A DNA stretch of 64,000 nucleotides from Theristus sp. LFF4_11 (GCA_030248135.1 JASANC010002978.1:88217-152216), one strand, 5' to 3'; numbered from the stretch's first letter, positions 47,028 through 60,325 are shown. The notes: a model not told the origin generated them from the letters alone. A program made the numbers and translations.

Positions 47028-47516
47028 CATAGTTGTTCCAGCCAGAGCCGAGGAGTTGGGGGGGGGCGATACAGATAGCTGGAGCAAATTTTCTAGATAG
47101 ATAGATAGCTGGAAAATTTGGGGGGGGGGGCGCGGGGGGGGCATGTGACTTTAGGGGGGCCGGTCAAAATTTTGAAATTTGATAGATAGATAGCTAAAAC
47201 GCTAAAAAGCTATAAAAACAGCAAAATAATGCTAAAAATACACTAAAAATCAAGTATAAACGCGTATTTTTGCTTAAAATTAGCGAAATTTTAAAGAATT
47301 ATGGGCAAAAGTAGTCAATTTTAGTGAAAAATTTACTTATTTTGTGTCTTCGAAGACAAAAATTTTCAGATAGATAGCTGGCTGAGAAAATTTTTTAGAT
47401 AGATAATAGCTGGGCCGAAAAAACCTGTTTGATAGAGATAGATTCGAAATTTTTTAGGGGGGGGGGCCAGCGGCCAGCCCCCCCCAGGCCCCCCCCCCCC
47501 CCCTAGAACAACTATG
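47028..47516. mobile_element. hAT-like family IV element (copy 3)
   Basis: CATAGTTGTTC/GAACAACTATG termini and the perfect duplication CCCCCCGC. It is followed 9 bp later by a family I insertion whose own duplication overlaps this one. Confidence 0.85.
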
Positions 47517-48105
47517 CCCCCCGCATAGGGTTGTTAAACAAAAATGAAATTTTTTTTAAAGTGATTAAAAAAAACAAAAATGCCGATTTTTTTTTTTTAA
47601 ATTCGAAAAATTTTCCTCTAATATGCTCCGAAAACCTCAATTTTGGCAAATTTTTTCGAAAGTTCAACAAAAATTTTCTTTGATTATACCTCGTAAAACC
47701 TTTAGCAGTCGATTTTGGGCCGTTTTACCGACTGATTTTAGGCTACGACAACATCTGCGATGAAGTTTTTGAGCGTCCCAAAGCTTGGCCTACCATTTCC
47801 GATGCAGATAAGGTGACGATTCGTCTCGCAGAGCGTCCGATTGTGCTCGCTGCTCCGTTTGCAAGCGCTACCTTGTCTGGTTGCTTGCTGCTTCGTGTCG
47901 TGTCGTCGCGACACCATCAGAAGAATTGATCGAATTTCAAGGCGGTATGTTTGTCTTCACTTTAGCATTAGTTTAGCTGGGGACAATTAGTGACGTTTTG
48001 GAGGTCAAAACACAAGAAGAGGAATGGTGACGGTTTGGAAAAAGGGTAATTGAGGTCACCAAAACAAAATCTGCAAAGTTCCGCCATACGGGAGTCATTC
48101 GGGAG

Positions 48106-49857
48106 TAGGGTTGTTAAACAAAAATAATTTTTTTTTTAAAAAAAATGATTAAAAAACAAAAATGCCGATTTAAAAAAAAATTCGAAAAATTTTCTTCTAA
48201 TATGCTCTGAAAACCTCAATTTTGGCACAATTTTTCGAAAGTTCAACAAAATTTTTTTTGATTATACCTCGTAAAACCTTTAGCAGTCGATTTTGGGCCG
48301 TTTTACCGACTGATTTTAGGCTACGACAACATCTGCGATGAAGTTTTTGAGCGTCCCAAAGCTTGGCCTACCATTTCCGATGCAGATAAGGTGACGATTC
48401 GCCTCGCAGAGCGTCCGATTGTGCTCGCTGCTCCGTTTGCAAGCGCTACGTTGTCTGGTTGCTTGCTGCTTCGTGTCGTGTCGTCGCGACACCATCAGAA
48501 GAATTGATCGAATTTCAAGGCGGTATGTTTGTCTTCACTTCAGCATTAGTTTAGCTGGGGACAATTAGTGACGTTTTGTAGGTCAAAACACAAGAAGAGG
48601 CATGGTGACTAGGGTTAGGGGCTTTGAAAAAAAATTTTTTTTTATTTTTTTTTCGTTTTTTTTAAAAAAAATTTGGATTTTTTTTTTCAAACTTAAAAAA
48701 AAAATTGAAAAATTTTTCTTCTACTTTGCTCTGAAAATTCGATTTATGGCATAATTTTTTGAAAGTTCAAACCAAATTTTCTTCCCAACTTCTTTGTGTG
48801 CTTAGGTACATGTCATTATTTGGTCATTTTGACCGACGTACTCCATGTTTTTCGATTTGGATGACTTCTAGAGTCAATTTTTAGCGTTGAAATGACTTAA
48901 CTGAATTGAGATATCGTTTCAGAAATCGTTTTCTTGCAACTTAGAACATGTTTTTTCAGTCGGTAGGCCATGAGATGAACATGATATCTTGTTGATTGGC
49001 GTACGTTATAGGTCTACAATGGAGTTGTGCGATATATTGTTAAACAATTGGAGCGGGGATGTTGGTTAATACCACATCACACGACCGTTTTTCAGATACC
49101 CGATAACATGGCCACATGTTAAAACTTGCGTGCTGAGCTAAACTAACGTGTTAAACTTGCGTCTGTCAGTTGCCCGCAACGTGATCGCGAAATCATGGTA
49201 CGTGTTTTCGATACGATGATTTGAAGAGTGGGCTCTCGCCATGTGGCAGATAGCATAGCTGGTTGAACCTGAAAGTAAGTGTCTTGGGGGGGGGGGGCGA
49301 CCGGGTCGACAGGGGTTGCCGACTCAGCTACAGCAAACAGGAATTTTTGAACACAGTCAAATTTTGGTAATTTTCTAAAGAGGAACAACTAAGAACGGTT
49401 CAATATTCAAGTACACGTCGAAAATTGTCCTGTTTTACTGTTGAAAATGCAACTTTCCCTCTATGAAATGGACATAATTTCAATAAAACACGATTTTCGC
49501 TCTTATAGTTTTCCGGATCGTTCTGAAAATAGTCTAGATGAACTCAGCTCGACGAGACGCTTCGAACAAACCTAACTTGTAAAAAAAAATTAAAAAAATT
49601 TTTTTTTTTAATTTAAAAAAAAAATCCGGATTTTTTTTCCCCTAACCCTAATGGTGACGGTTTGGAAAAGGGGTAATTGAGGTCACCAAAACAAAATCTG
49701 CAAAGTTCCGCCATACGGGAGTCATTCGGGAGGCGCTTGCATATCATATGTGGTTCTTCGGACTCCCTGATTGATTTAGCACAACTTTGATTTTTGAATT
49801 AAAAAAAAAATTAAAAAAAAACAAAAATGACGATTTTTGTTTTTTTTAACAACCCTA
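48106..49857. mobile_element. hAT-like family I copy nested in family I
   Basis: TAGGGTTGTT termini with the perfect duplication TTCGGGAG (48098-48105, 49858-49865). The insertion point in the host element is the same as that of the left end at 8093. It carries family II at 48610-49650. Confidence 0.85.
48610..49650. mobile_element. hAT-like family II element (third copy)
   Basis: TAGGGTTAGGGG/CCCCTAACCCTA termini with the perfect duplication ATGGTGAC. Its sequence is close to the copy at 50873-51903, including a shared insertion TCTGTCAGTTGCC absent from the copies at 3099 and 6821. Confidence 0.85.
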
Positions 49858-50872
49858 TTCGGGAGGCGCTTACATATCATATGTGGTTCTTCGGACTCCC
49901 TGATTGATTTAACACAACTTCGATTTTCGAAATTTAAAAAAAAATTAAAAAAAAAACAAAAATGACGATTTTTGTTTTTTTAACAACCCTACCCCCGCAC
50001 TTTCGCTACTGATTTTTTTAAAATTTGAAAAAGAACGTGAAGCTTCATAAGTCACGGAATGGGAATGGGAGAATGTGAAATCCGAATCCAATAAGACAAA
50101 ACTCAGCCGATTTGCACCAATTCACGCAGGGTTGGTTGATTGTGGAATGCGAAAAAAATCAATCCTCCCAACTCCCAGCAGTTTATCGATCGGTCGTTCT
50201 GGGGAAAATTCGCCGAGCCGGAATCGTCCGGACCGGAAATATTCGGGCGGGAATCGTCCGGGCCAAAAATATTTAGGCCGGAATCGAACGGGGCGCAACT
50301 CTTCGGGCCAGAGGCCGCAATGTTACCAAGAAAAACGGGCAAAGAAGGAGAAACCAGTAAAGAGCGTGAAGTTAACTTTAATTAACGCCCTATATATTTT
50401 GTGACTTATGTAGGCCAACCAAAAAATAAAACGAAAAAAAACAAAAGAAATTTTTTTTTTCAAAGGGGTCCACCCCCTCCCCCTCAGCCGAAAATCCTGC
50501 CCGTGCACGGGCAGATGCCCGTGTACCCCCTCCCCCCTTTACCTCGACACGGGTACTAACACGGGATCGCACCCCCCCCCCTCACGGTGGTCAATCTCAT
50601 CTCAATTTTTCCCAAAAATACCGTAATTTTTGCATTTTTCTTGACGTTGTGTCTGTCCCTGCATAGATTATGTTGTTTCTGACCAAACAAGCAGCTTCTT
50701 TGCACAAAATATTCTGTATTTTTAAGAATTTCTGTGTTTTTCCAAAGCAAAAATTTGGTATTACTCGTGCGATCCCGTGCACCCCCCCCTCACGAAATTT
50801 TTCTGCCAGTGCACCTCCCCCCTTAGGAAAATTTGCTGCCCGTGCACCCCCCTCACCGAGAAGGCACCTGAC

Positions 50873-51903
50873 TAGGGTTAGGGGCTTTGAAAAATTTTTT
50901 TTTTATTTTTTTTGTTTTTTTTTTAAATTTGGATTTTTTTTTTCAAACATAAAAAAAAATTTGAAAAATTTTTCTTCTACTTTCCTCTGAAAATTCGATT
51001 TATGGCATAATTTTTTGAAAGTTCAAACCAAATTTTCTTCCCAACTTCTTTGTGTGCTTAGGTACATGTCATTATTTGGTCATTTTGACCGACGTACTCC
51101 ATGTTTTTCGATTTGGATGACTTCTAGAGTCAATTTTTAGCGTTGAAATGACTTAACTGAATTGAAATATCGTTTCAGAAATCGTTTTCTTGCAACTTAG
51201 AACATGTTTTTTCAGTCGGTAGGCCATGAGATGAACATGATATTTTGTTGATTGGCGTATGTTATAGGTCTACAATGGAGTTGTGCGATATATTGTTAAA
51301 CAATTGGAGCGGAGATGTTGGTTAATACCACATCACACGACCGTTTTTCAGATACCCGATAACATGGCCACATGTTAAAACTTGCGTGCTGAGCTAAACT
51401 AACGTGTTAAACTTGCGTCTGTCAGTTGCCCGCAACGTGATCGCGAAATCATGGTACGTGTTTTCGATACGATGATTTGAAGAGTGGGCTCTCGCCATGT
51501 GGCAGATAGCATAGCTGGTTGAACCTGAAAGTAAGTGTCTTGGGGGGGAGGGCGACCGGGTCGACAGGGGTTGCCGACTTAGCTACAGCAAACAGGAATT
51601 TTTGAACACAGTCAAATTTTGGTAATTTTCTAAAGAGGAACAACTAAGAACGGTTCAATATTCAAGTACACGTCGAAAATTGTCCTGTTTTACTGTTGAA
51701 AATGCAACTTTCCCTCTATGAAATGAACATAATTTCAATAAAACACGATTTTCGCTCTTATAGTTTTCCGGATCGTTCTGAAAAAAGTCTAGATGAACTC
51801 AGCTCGACGAGACGCTTCGAACAAACCTAACTTGTAAAAAAAAATTGAAAAATTTTTTTTTTTTAATTTAAAAAAAAATCCGGATTTTTTTCCCCTAACC
51901 CTA
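50873..51903. mobile_element. hAT-like family II element (fourth copy)
   Basis: TAGGGTTAGGGG/CCCCTAACCCTA termini with the perfect duplication CACCTGAC (50865-50872, 51904-51911), inserted in an inverted family V copy. Confidence 0.85.
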
Positions 51904-51975
51904 CACCTGACACCCCCCTCTAAAATTAGGCAAACACCCCCCCCCACCTCACCCGAGGTCCCGCTTTCGCTACTG

Positions 51976-52700
51976 CTTCGAAGACATAAAATGAGTCAAT
52001 TTTTGACCAAAACTGCCCATTTTTTGTTTGTCATTCTTAAAAATTTCGCTAATTTTAGGTAAAATACGCGTTTATATTTGATTTTTAGTGTATTTTTTAG
52101 CATTTTTTGCTGTTTTTATAGCCTTTTAGCGTTTTAGCTATCTATCTATCTGTTGACCCCCCCAAAGTCACGCCCCCCCCCCCCAAATTTTTCAGCTATC
52201 TGGAAAATTTGCTTTAGCTATCTACATCGCCCCCCCCCAACCCCTCGGCTCTGGAACAACTATGTCTGGGAAGGGGTTGTTAAACAAAATCGAATTTTAG
52301 AAAGTTCAACAAAAATTCAACAAATATTACCTCGTAAAACCGTCAGGAGTCGATTTTGGACCGTTTTACCGACTGATTTTCGGCTTTGACAACTTCTGCA
52401 ATGAAGTTTTTGGCTTACCATTTCCGATGCAGATGAGGAGACAATTCACCTTGCATTCTAAAGAGGAACAACTAAGAACGGTTCAATATTCAAGTACACG
52501 TCAAAGATTGTCTTGTTTTACTGTTGAAAATGCAACTTTCCCGCTATGAAATCGAGAAAATTTCAATAAAACACGTTTTTCGCTCTGAATACAGTTTATA
52601 TTCTAAAAATAATCTAGCTGAACTCAACTCGACGAGACGCTTCGAACGAACCTAACTTGTAAAAAATTTTTTAAAGTTTTTTTATTTAAAACATCCAGAA
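51976..52700. repeat. Fragments of families IV, I and II
   Basis: 51976-52263 is the right part of family IV ending GAACAACTATG. 52272 to about 52460 is a decayed family I fragment. About 52450-52710 is a diverged family II right end. Confidence 0.55.
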
Positions 52701-53143
52701 TTTTTTCCCCTAACTCTACCCGAGGCGAAGCAACCGATGCGTCGGATCGAGATGCCAGTGTAGCTTCGCAATACAGCAATCTTTTTGTTTGAAGGATTAC
52801 AGCCAAACATAATGTGACAATTGATTTTATTTACGTTGTTCTTTTTCAGCTGAAACTAGGACTGTGTCAGATTTTTATTTTTGAAGTTTTGGAATCTCGA
52901 CAGTTTCTGGGACTAGTTCCTTTTATTTCGACTTGATGAAACCGCTCTTTTTTTCTTTCGGTTCATCTTTGATTTGCGGTTTCACTGCTTGCTGAGTTGA
53001 ATGCTGTCTTCCGTGCAACCTTTTCAAAGCGACCATTTCTTGCTAATTGGTTGCCGAAGGAGTAGCGGCGGTGTGGCGCGGCGGAGAAAAGTGAGTGCAG
53101 TGCGCGTGCGTGTTGAATAAAGAAACGCTACGCCTACGGACAA

Positions 53144-53389
53144 ATGTTTACCTCAAAGCTTTCAGTTAAAACGCCCGAAATTGCAAAAAAAAGATCTTTT
53201 GAATTTGAAACACGTTTTCAAGACTGCCTCTCATCGAAAAGTTTGATTTTCTGGGACAGCCACTCCAAAACAAGAACGAACACGGTAAAAAAAGTCGCTT
53301 GGCAGCTGACCAACAGTTCAATCTATTGCTTATTGGTTATTTGCCCCTTCAAGAAAAGTTCAACAATTGGCTGTTACAGAATTATCTAA
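53144..53389 (+). CDS. Open frame with MADF-like segment, possibly transposon-derived
   Basis: 81-residue frame. Residues about 17-55 (FEFETRFQDCLSSKS, LIFWDSHSKTR, VAWQLTN) resemble in spacing an MADF/Myb-like DNA-binding domain: hydrophobic helix, a W or Y after 'L', a charged stretch, then a W in the third helix. Such domains occur in Harbinger-type accessory proteins and in animal transcription factors. It lies directly next to a long inverted repeat, which favours a mobile-element origin. The match is by eye and weak; it may be a chance frame. Confidence 0.3.
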   Translation: MFTSKLSVKTPEIAKKRSFEFETRFQDCLSSKSLIFWDSHSKTRTNTVKKVAWQLTNSSIYCLLVICPFKKSSTIGCYRII

Positions 53390-54172
53390 AAATGCGGGAG
53401 ACGCATATAAAAGGAGGAATATGGCTTTGTGTAAGCAGTGAGAGACTTGGCTCGATAACTCTTTTCAAGTCTCTGATGTGGTACACACGGACACAAGTAC
53501 ATAAAAGCTATATTTTTGCGCCGCGTTTGTTTTACTGAAAAGTTTAAAACAGTTTTAAAATTATTTTTCACTGTCCTTTCCAGTTTAGTTCGAAATCACA
53601 TCATGTGCGAAATTCTGTGCAAATTCTGTGCAGAACTTCTGTAAATCAACAATCTGTAAATTCTGTGCAAAAACAGAAAAATCAGAGACTGCAAAACATT
53701 GTTTCATGTGGTTTTATCGTTGCTAACGTACGCATCGCTGTGTACACACCAGCACCAGTGACAAAAAGGTGTTGTCTTCCGTTGATTTTCAGCCTTTTTA
53801 CCAAACTCAAGTGGCAAAACTGTCTGTCCCGTGAGTCGTTGCCTTTGCCACAGAAGGAGACCTGGCGTTCCCTAATGCCTCTGCGATACACTTTGTTCTG
53901 GGCAAACCAGTATCAGCGATCTGAAGTCTGATCGTTATTTTAGTGGTTTTAGTGGTCGCTAAATGCCCGAAATACCGCAAATGTTTAAGTTTTAATTGTC
54001 TACAAAGTACATGTGCAACCGAAATAGTGAATAAACGGCGCAAAAATATGGCTTTTATGTACTTTTATCCGTGTGTACCACATCAGAGACTTGAAAAGAG
54101 TTGTCGAGCCAAGTCTCTCACTGCTTACACAAAGCCATATTCCTCCTTTTATATGCGTCTCCCGCATTTTTA
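53381..54172. repeat. Long inverted repeat (arms about 165 bp)
   Basis: The left arm 53381-53545 and right arm about 54015-54172 are near-identical in opposite orientation, with about 470 bp between. The arms contain GCATATAAAAGGAGG, a TATA-like sequence. Reading outward, both arms keep the same 45-residue frame (FMY, PCVPHQRLEK, KSLTAYTKPYSSFYMRLPHF) with the same stop. No target duplication is clear. Confidence 0.7.
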
Positions 54173-54282
54173 GATAATATTCTGACTTTTAAAAAAGTCC
54201 CGAAGGTCGAACCAAATTCACATCTCGTTGGTCACACATTCTTCTAAACCCCGGATACCTCAGGGTTTTCATTTTTCGTTTT

Positions 54283-56040
54283 TTGGGCCGATTTCGCCTA
54301 TGCTATTTCTACGGCCGATTTGCCCGACATCGTCACGATTCAGTATCTAGAATTGCTCACATAAGAAAACTGACCCAAAAGCCGTGATCGGCGCAATGAA
54401 TTACCATGGACAACACAGTTTTTTGTATTTGGACCGATTTCGCTAATTTCCACGGCGGTTCGCCCGAAATCGTCACGATTCAGTATCTAGAGTTGCTCAC
54501 ATAAAAAACTAACCCAAAATCCGTGATCAGCGCATTGAATTACCCTGGGAAACACACTTTTCTTGTTTTTCGTTTTGGGACCGATTTCGCCAACTTCCAC
54601 GGCCGATTCGCCCGAAATCGTCACGATTCAGTATCTAGAGTTGCTCACATAAGAAACTAACCCAAAATCCGGGATCAGTGCATTGAATTACCCTGAAAAA
54701 CACCCTTTTCTGGTTTTTCGTTTCTGGACCGATTTCGCCAATTTCCACGGCCGATTCGCCCGAAATTGTCACGATTTTGTATCTAGAGTTGTTCACATAA
54801 GAAACCTAACCGAAAATCCGTGATCAGCGCATTGAATTACCCTGGATAACACCATTTTCTTGTTTTACGTTCCTGGACCGATTTCGCCAATTTCCACGGC
54901 CGATTCGCTCGAAATCGTTACGATTCAGCATCTAGAGTTGCTCACGTAAGAAAACTAACCCAAAATTCGTGATCAGCGCATTGAATTACCCTGGAAAACA
55001 TCCTTTTCTTGTTTTTCGTTCCTGGACCGATTTCGCCAACTTCCACGGCCGATTCGCCCGAAATCGTCACGATTCAGCATCTAGAGTTGCTCACGTAAAA
55101 AAACTAACCCAAATTTCGTGATCAGCGCATTGAATTACCCTGGAAAACACCCTTTTCTTGTTTTTCGTTCCTGGACCGATTTCGCCAACTTCCACGGCCG
55201 ATTCGCCCAAAATCGTCACGATTCAGCATCTAGAGTTGCTCACGTAAGAAAACTAACCCAAAATTCGTGATCAGCGCATTGAATTACCCTGGAAAACACC
55301 CTTTTCTTCTTTTTCGTTTCTGGACCGATTTCGCCAACTTCCACGGCCGATTCGCCCGAAATCGTCACGATTCAGTATCTAGAGTTGCTCACATAAAAAA
55401 CTAACCCAAAATCCGGGATCAGTGCATTGAATTACTCTGGAAAACACCCTTTTCTTGTGGGATTTTTTTTGCTTCTGGACCGATTTCGCCAACTTCCACG
55501 GCCGATTCGCCCGAAATCGTCACGATTCAGCATCTAGAGTTGCTCACATAAGAAAACTAACCCAAAATTCGTGATCAGCGCATTGAATTACCCTGGAAAA
55601 CAACCTTTTCTTGTTTTTCGTTTCTGGACCGATTTCGCCAACTTCCACGGCCGATTCGCCCGAAATCGTCACGATTCAGCATCTAGAGTTGCTCACGTAA
55701 GAAAACTAACCCAAAATTCGTGATCAGCGCATTGAATTACCCTGGAAAATACCCTTTTCTTGTTTTTCGTTCCTGGACCGATTTCGCCAACTTCCACGGC
55801 CGATTCGCCCGAAATCGTCACGATTCAGCATCTAGAGTTGCTCACGTAAAAAAACTAACCCAAAATTCGTGATCAGCGCATTGAATTACCCTGGAAAACA
55901 CTCTTTTCTTGTTTTTCGTTCCTGGACCGATTTCGCCGATTTCCACGGCCGATTCGCCCGATATCGTCACGATTCAGCATCTAGAGTTGCTCACGTAAGA
56001 AAACTAACCCAAAATCCGTGATCAGCGCATTGAATTCCTA
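54283..56040. repeat. Satellite array, unit about 148 bp, about 12 copies
   Basis: Successive occurrences of ACCGATTTCGCCAACTTCCA spaced at 140-157 bp, each followed by CGATTCGCCCGAAATCGTCA, CATCTAGAGTTGCTCAC and GTGATCAGCGCATTGAATTA. Outer units are more diverged than central ones. No coding sequence. Confidence 0.92.
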
Positions 56041-56095
56041 CGGACTAAACATTTCTCCTATTTTTCGTAGCTCAGACAAAATTTGTAAGAGTGAA

Positions 56096-56560
56096 AAACT
56101 GATACCCAGTCAAAATGCTACCAACTTTAAAAAATGCACAATTTTGACCCCAAAAAATGCCCGGGCAAAAAAATAAACTAAATTTTCAGAATCTACGGAT
56201 GAAATTACCCTAGGAAACAATTTTGTTCAACTGTGAAAGTGTCCCAGCTAAAAGTTGAAAGGGCGAACACTTAAAACCAGGTGAAAACCCTCCCACCAAT
56301 TAAAAATGCCCAATTTTTTACCCAAAAACAGGGTCTGGGTAAAAAATTAACCCAATTTTCAAAATCTCCGGGTGGAATTACCCCAGGGAACATTTTTTTT
56401 TCGACTGCGAAAGTGTCGCAGGTAAAAATTGAAAGGGCGAACACATGTTGATTACATACCAGAAAAAAAAATACCAAGGAAAATAAGTAACATCAATTTC
56501 AGAATAGGTTTTTCGTGTCTACAGCGTATGAAAAGTAGTCGGATAAAAATTTTTTCGCGG
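56096..56560. repeat. Dispersed repeat shared with the first 250 bp of the window
   Basis: Blocks such as CCCAGGAAACATT and GGCGAACACATGTTGA, and TTCAGAATAGG then CGTGTCTACA, match 80-220 in the same order with moderate divergence. Part is also repeated locally (56150-56290 versus 56300-56440). Nature unknown. Confidence 0.55.
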
Positions 56561-59472
56561 CTCCAAGCACAACTTTGGGTGTTCGTTTCGTGTGCACGGA
56601 ACCAAGTTTGTGGCTTATACTATGCTCGCTGGAGGCAGCGAGCAATTTTGAAAAAAGCGCGCTGGGGTATAACGGCTCATATTATGCGTGATGCGCTCTC
56701 CGCTCGCTGCGCTCGCTCGCGCATCCGCATGATACATGATACACATGTATCAACGGACCCGTTCAAGTATTTGGTTTTTGAAAGTCGCAGCGGCTTCAGT
56801 CTACAATATGTAATTTCAACTTCGTCAAGCCACCCCGTGCTTGCTGATTTTATTGCTGCCGATCTGGTGTTTTTAAAACCACCGACCACGTCATGGATCT
56901 GTGTGACTCAGCAGTTCAGTTTTCCTTTGTAAACGCCGTCTTTTTTGCCACAGGCATTTATTCCCGCAAGCTAAAAGATTTTAGAGTGTGCATGTCACTT
57001 TATCTTGATATCGGTACCGTGCGCGGTAATAAACCAATCACAAATATCTGTAACAGGGCTGCTGAACATTGGTTTCCCCTTAGAACTAGAAACGAACTCA
57101 TATCATTGCGATATTGAACATTGAGGCGTGTACATGTACCACGTATGTATTTTATTGTTTATTTTCAAGCATTGATCACTACCACACACACACAGAATTT
57201 TTTTGCACTGCACTGAACTGCAAACTGCACTGCATCGAAAATTGCACTGCATTGCTAATTTTTTTGTGGACTGTACAGGAGTGATTCCCGTACAAGTCAT
57301 TTAACGATGCAGTGCAGGATGCAGTGGAGTGCATGAAACAATGCAGTTTGCAGTACAGTTCAGGATACAAAAAGCTTCTGCGAGCAGCATTATGTAGATG
57401 AAGGATATTTAAAAAATAAAATAGCCGCATTTTGTACAATAATTCTCAAAATTTACTGATTGGTTCACATCGTTAAACACAAGTTTAGCCAAACCTGTCC
57501 GCCGAAAGAAGTATGTACAATGCATTTAACAGTGGAAACAACTTCAAAAAATATATATAATTTGACCTCGAAACCAGAATGCGATAAACCCATTATTATG
57601 CGTCATCAACATAACATAATCTTACAAATTTGAATTTGTAAAACCAAAAACAAGTCAGATATGCATGTATGTAAGATGCTTTTAAACAATGCATGCATGA
57701 TTATGGTAAATCAAGAATTAGTGTAATTTGCAGCTACCCAGTTGACCATTTTGACTCCATTTTACATACAGATGAGAAAAAATACATCAATCACATTTCC
57801 TTACTCACAGTTTGACAGTGATGAAGTACGTATGTCTATAAAACCAACACAACAATCATATGTGCATGCGAGTCGATCTTTAGATCATTCCATTGGTTCA
57901 CAGCACCTGACTGCTGGAGCCGGCTGCCGGCGCTTCTTTTTCACAATTGTCGTCGGGTTGGGGTGTCGTTAGACAATTAAAATGGTTTTAGAACCGTTTG
58001 TTTTGTGCAAAATTTGGAATTGAAAGTTTTTGGAGGTTCAGAATTGTCTTCAGTATTAAAATTTTTTAGAAAATTGTTGCTGTAGAAAAAATTCCGTTTG
58101 CGTTTCCGAAAAAAAGGTGAAGCACGCAAAGCGTAATGAGGTCCAATGAATCGATCAATCGACTGATTCTGCATAGCTTTCGGACAGACTGTAAGTGCTG
58201 ATTTTACAACAGCATAAAAACTTGAAAGAAAAAGTGAAGAGCAATCACAGTGGTAAAATAATGCAATCTTAAAGAAAAATAATTCAAAATTATACCTAGT
58301 GTGTATATAAGATTATTTAAATAAGAAAACAAATAAAATAGGTATCACAAATGGAAATGAATCGACTTTCTGAAATCTCACTAGCGTTTGTGCATGTTGT
58401 GTGTAAGTGGCCGTGTCGTTGATCCGATCAGACTTCGCTGAAACCGCAAACACGTTAATATGACCTATTTGTTCAAACGTGTCCCACTGAAATGACGTCA
58501 TGTGCCGCAAAACATGCGCTTGTCGTTCACAGCAAATCAGACTTTCCGTTTAGCTGATTTCTTCCCATAAACAAATGGTGAATGTCGAATCAGTCACACT
58601 AAACTGAAATTTTAGTGCCTGCACTTTTTTAAACAGGCGTTTTAAAGCAAATGACGTCATTTTAATCCGGACACGTTTGAATAAATCCATAATACTTGTG
58701 TATTTTTTATACGTTATCTACTGACTGATGCACAGGGTGAGCCAAAAAGTGCAAATTTAAAATAGCTCGTATTTGTCACCAGTATGAAATATTGAGCTGA
58801 AATTTGGAACACACTGAAACAAATATAGAATTTATGCTTTCTTTTTGTGTATTTGAATTTCAGCAAAACTTTTAATTTGCACAAAACGTCATTTTTTGGG
58901 GTTTACACGGAATAAATACAAATGAACCATCGTTGTTGATGGCAGAACAAGTCAATAACTGTTATGTTCAGCTATTTATCCTGTTATAGTAAGCTATAGG
59001 GACCAATGACTAAGGTTCACGTTGTAGTTTTACGGGAAAGCTTCGATGGACAGTGGGCCGACCGTTTGAACACACTTACTAAAAACAACGCTCTATCATA
59101 CATTGAACAAATTAAATTATAAACCTCTGAAACAATGGTAAATGAGAGTGCGATGCTAAAAAGATTTAGATTACCGACATGACATTTTGAACGATGTTTG
59201 TCAAGAGCAGCACTCGTACGCAGTCAACATTTTGTATTTTGTCGACTGCAGCGATTATTGTGATAGCATTTTTTTTAGTTGTAATTTTAATACATAAAAA
59301 TGGCATAAATTCTAAGTGTTCCATTTTTAAAGGAATTTTCTCTTTACTCGAATGAATCTATGGCGGACTAGAATCCGGTTTTTACTTCAACTCAAAAGTG
59401 ATAAAGAAAATGACATATTACGCTATGCCATGAACACGTCAACTTATCGTGGTATGTTGGATTGGAACTTAC
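56561..59472. other. No supportable gene; possible missing exons
   Basis: A plus-strand frame at about 57772-57972 with a polar, protein-like composition (FDSDEVRMSIKPTQQSYVHA) could be an exon but has no partner. 57180-57360 has reiterated TGCAGTGCA palindromes. The next exon of the minus-strand gene should lie to the left of 59473 but was not recognised. Confidence 0.4.
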
Positions 59473-60281
59473 GAGCTCTCCAATTCGTTGTCCAAGATCA
59501 TCTTCAGGAGTGCCATCTTTCCGTGACGACCTTGCTGTGCAGAAGAGTTTGAATTAGAGCTGTTCACCGTGCGGTCGATTTGGTCTTCAGGCGCTTCTTT
59601 TTCTTTGTGATCTAATTCCGAAATATCAGGTGTCACTCTGAGATTCTGAAAATTTGATCCTTTATTCAACGGAATCGGTGGTGGCGGAAAAGCGGGCAAT
59701 GGAGGCGGTGGTGACGGCCTGAAGTCCTGAGAACTGGTGAGGTCTTGAATACGATTTGTGGAATCGAGTCCTGATTGTTCAGGAGACATCAGGCCCGTGA
59801 CAGGGTCTGTAGTCAATTCGATGTGCAGCGCTCCGGGCTTTTCTCCACACAACTGCTTCTCACACAGTTCATTTTCATCAGAAGTCTCATTATTATTATG
59901 ATTCTCGTTAACAGTCACTGTGGAAACGTGGTGGTTAGCCACAAGAGTGTTCACTGAAGTACTGTCAGTGTCGTACGATAGCCGCGATGACTTAGTCTCG
60001 TATAGATGATCGTTTGAGCCCGCTGGAGTTGAGTCTGTCAGATGAGCCTGAAAACAAAGCTTTTGAAATGATTTATTCAAAAGCAAGAAAGGCTACGGAC
60101 AAAGCATTATTAATTGTTTTGTTGGATTTGCTTTCATGAAGCAATGTACCTGACTTCCACCACTTGACACGCCGCTAGTACTGCTTGAGAACGACTCAGA
60201 GCTCATGACACCATTACTGCACTTTCGACTGCCACCCTCCATTGAAGACGATTGACCGGAATTGTCGCGATGGTGAATAAT

Positions 60282-60325
<44 letters not shown>

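Larger units (their letters stand above)
47526..49991. mobile_element. hAT-like family I composite (outer)
   Basis: TAGGGTTGTT termini with the perfect duplication CCCCCGCA (47518-47525, 49992-49999). It contains a second, complete family I copy at 48106-49857. Confidence 0.85.
46345..50011. mobile_element. Family V element carrying nested families IV and I
   Basis: Starts CAGTAGCGAAAG and ends CTTTCGCTACTG; flanks are T-runs, compatible with a duplicated ATTTTTT. Its left body (46345-46730) is G-rich with reiterated GGGGGGTGCAC. A related inverted copy lies at about 50440-51975. It holds a family I fragment (46732 to about 46952), family IV (47028-47516) and family I (47526-49991). Confidence 0.6.
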
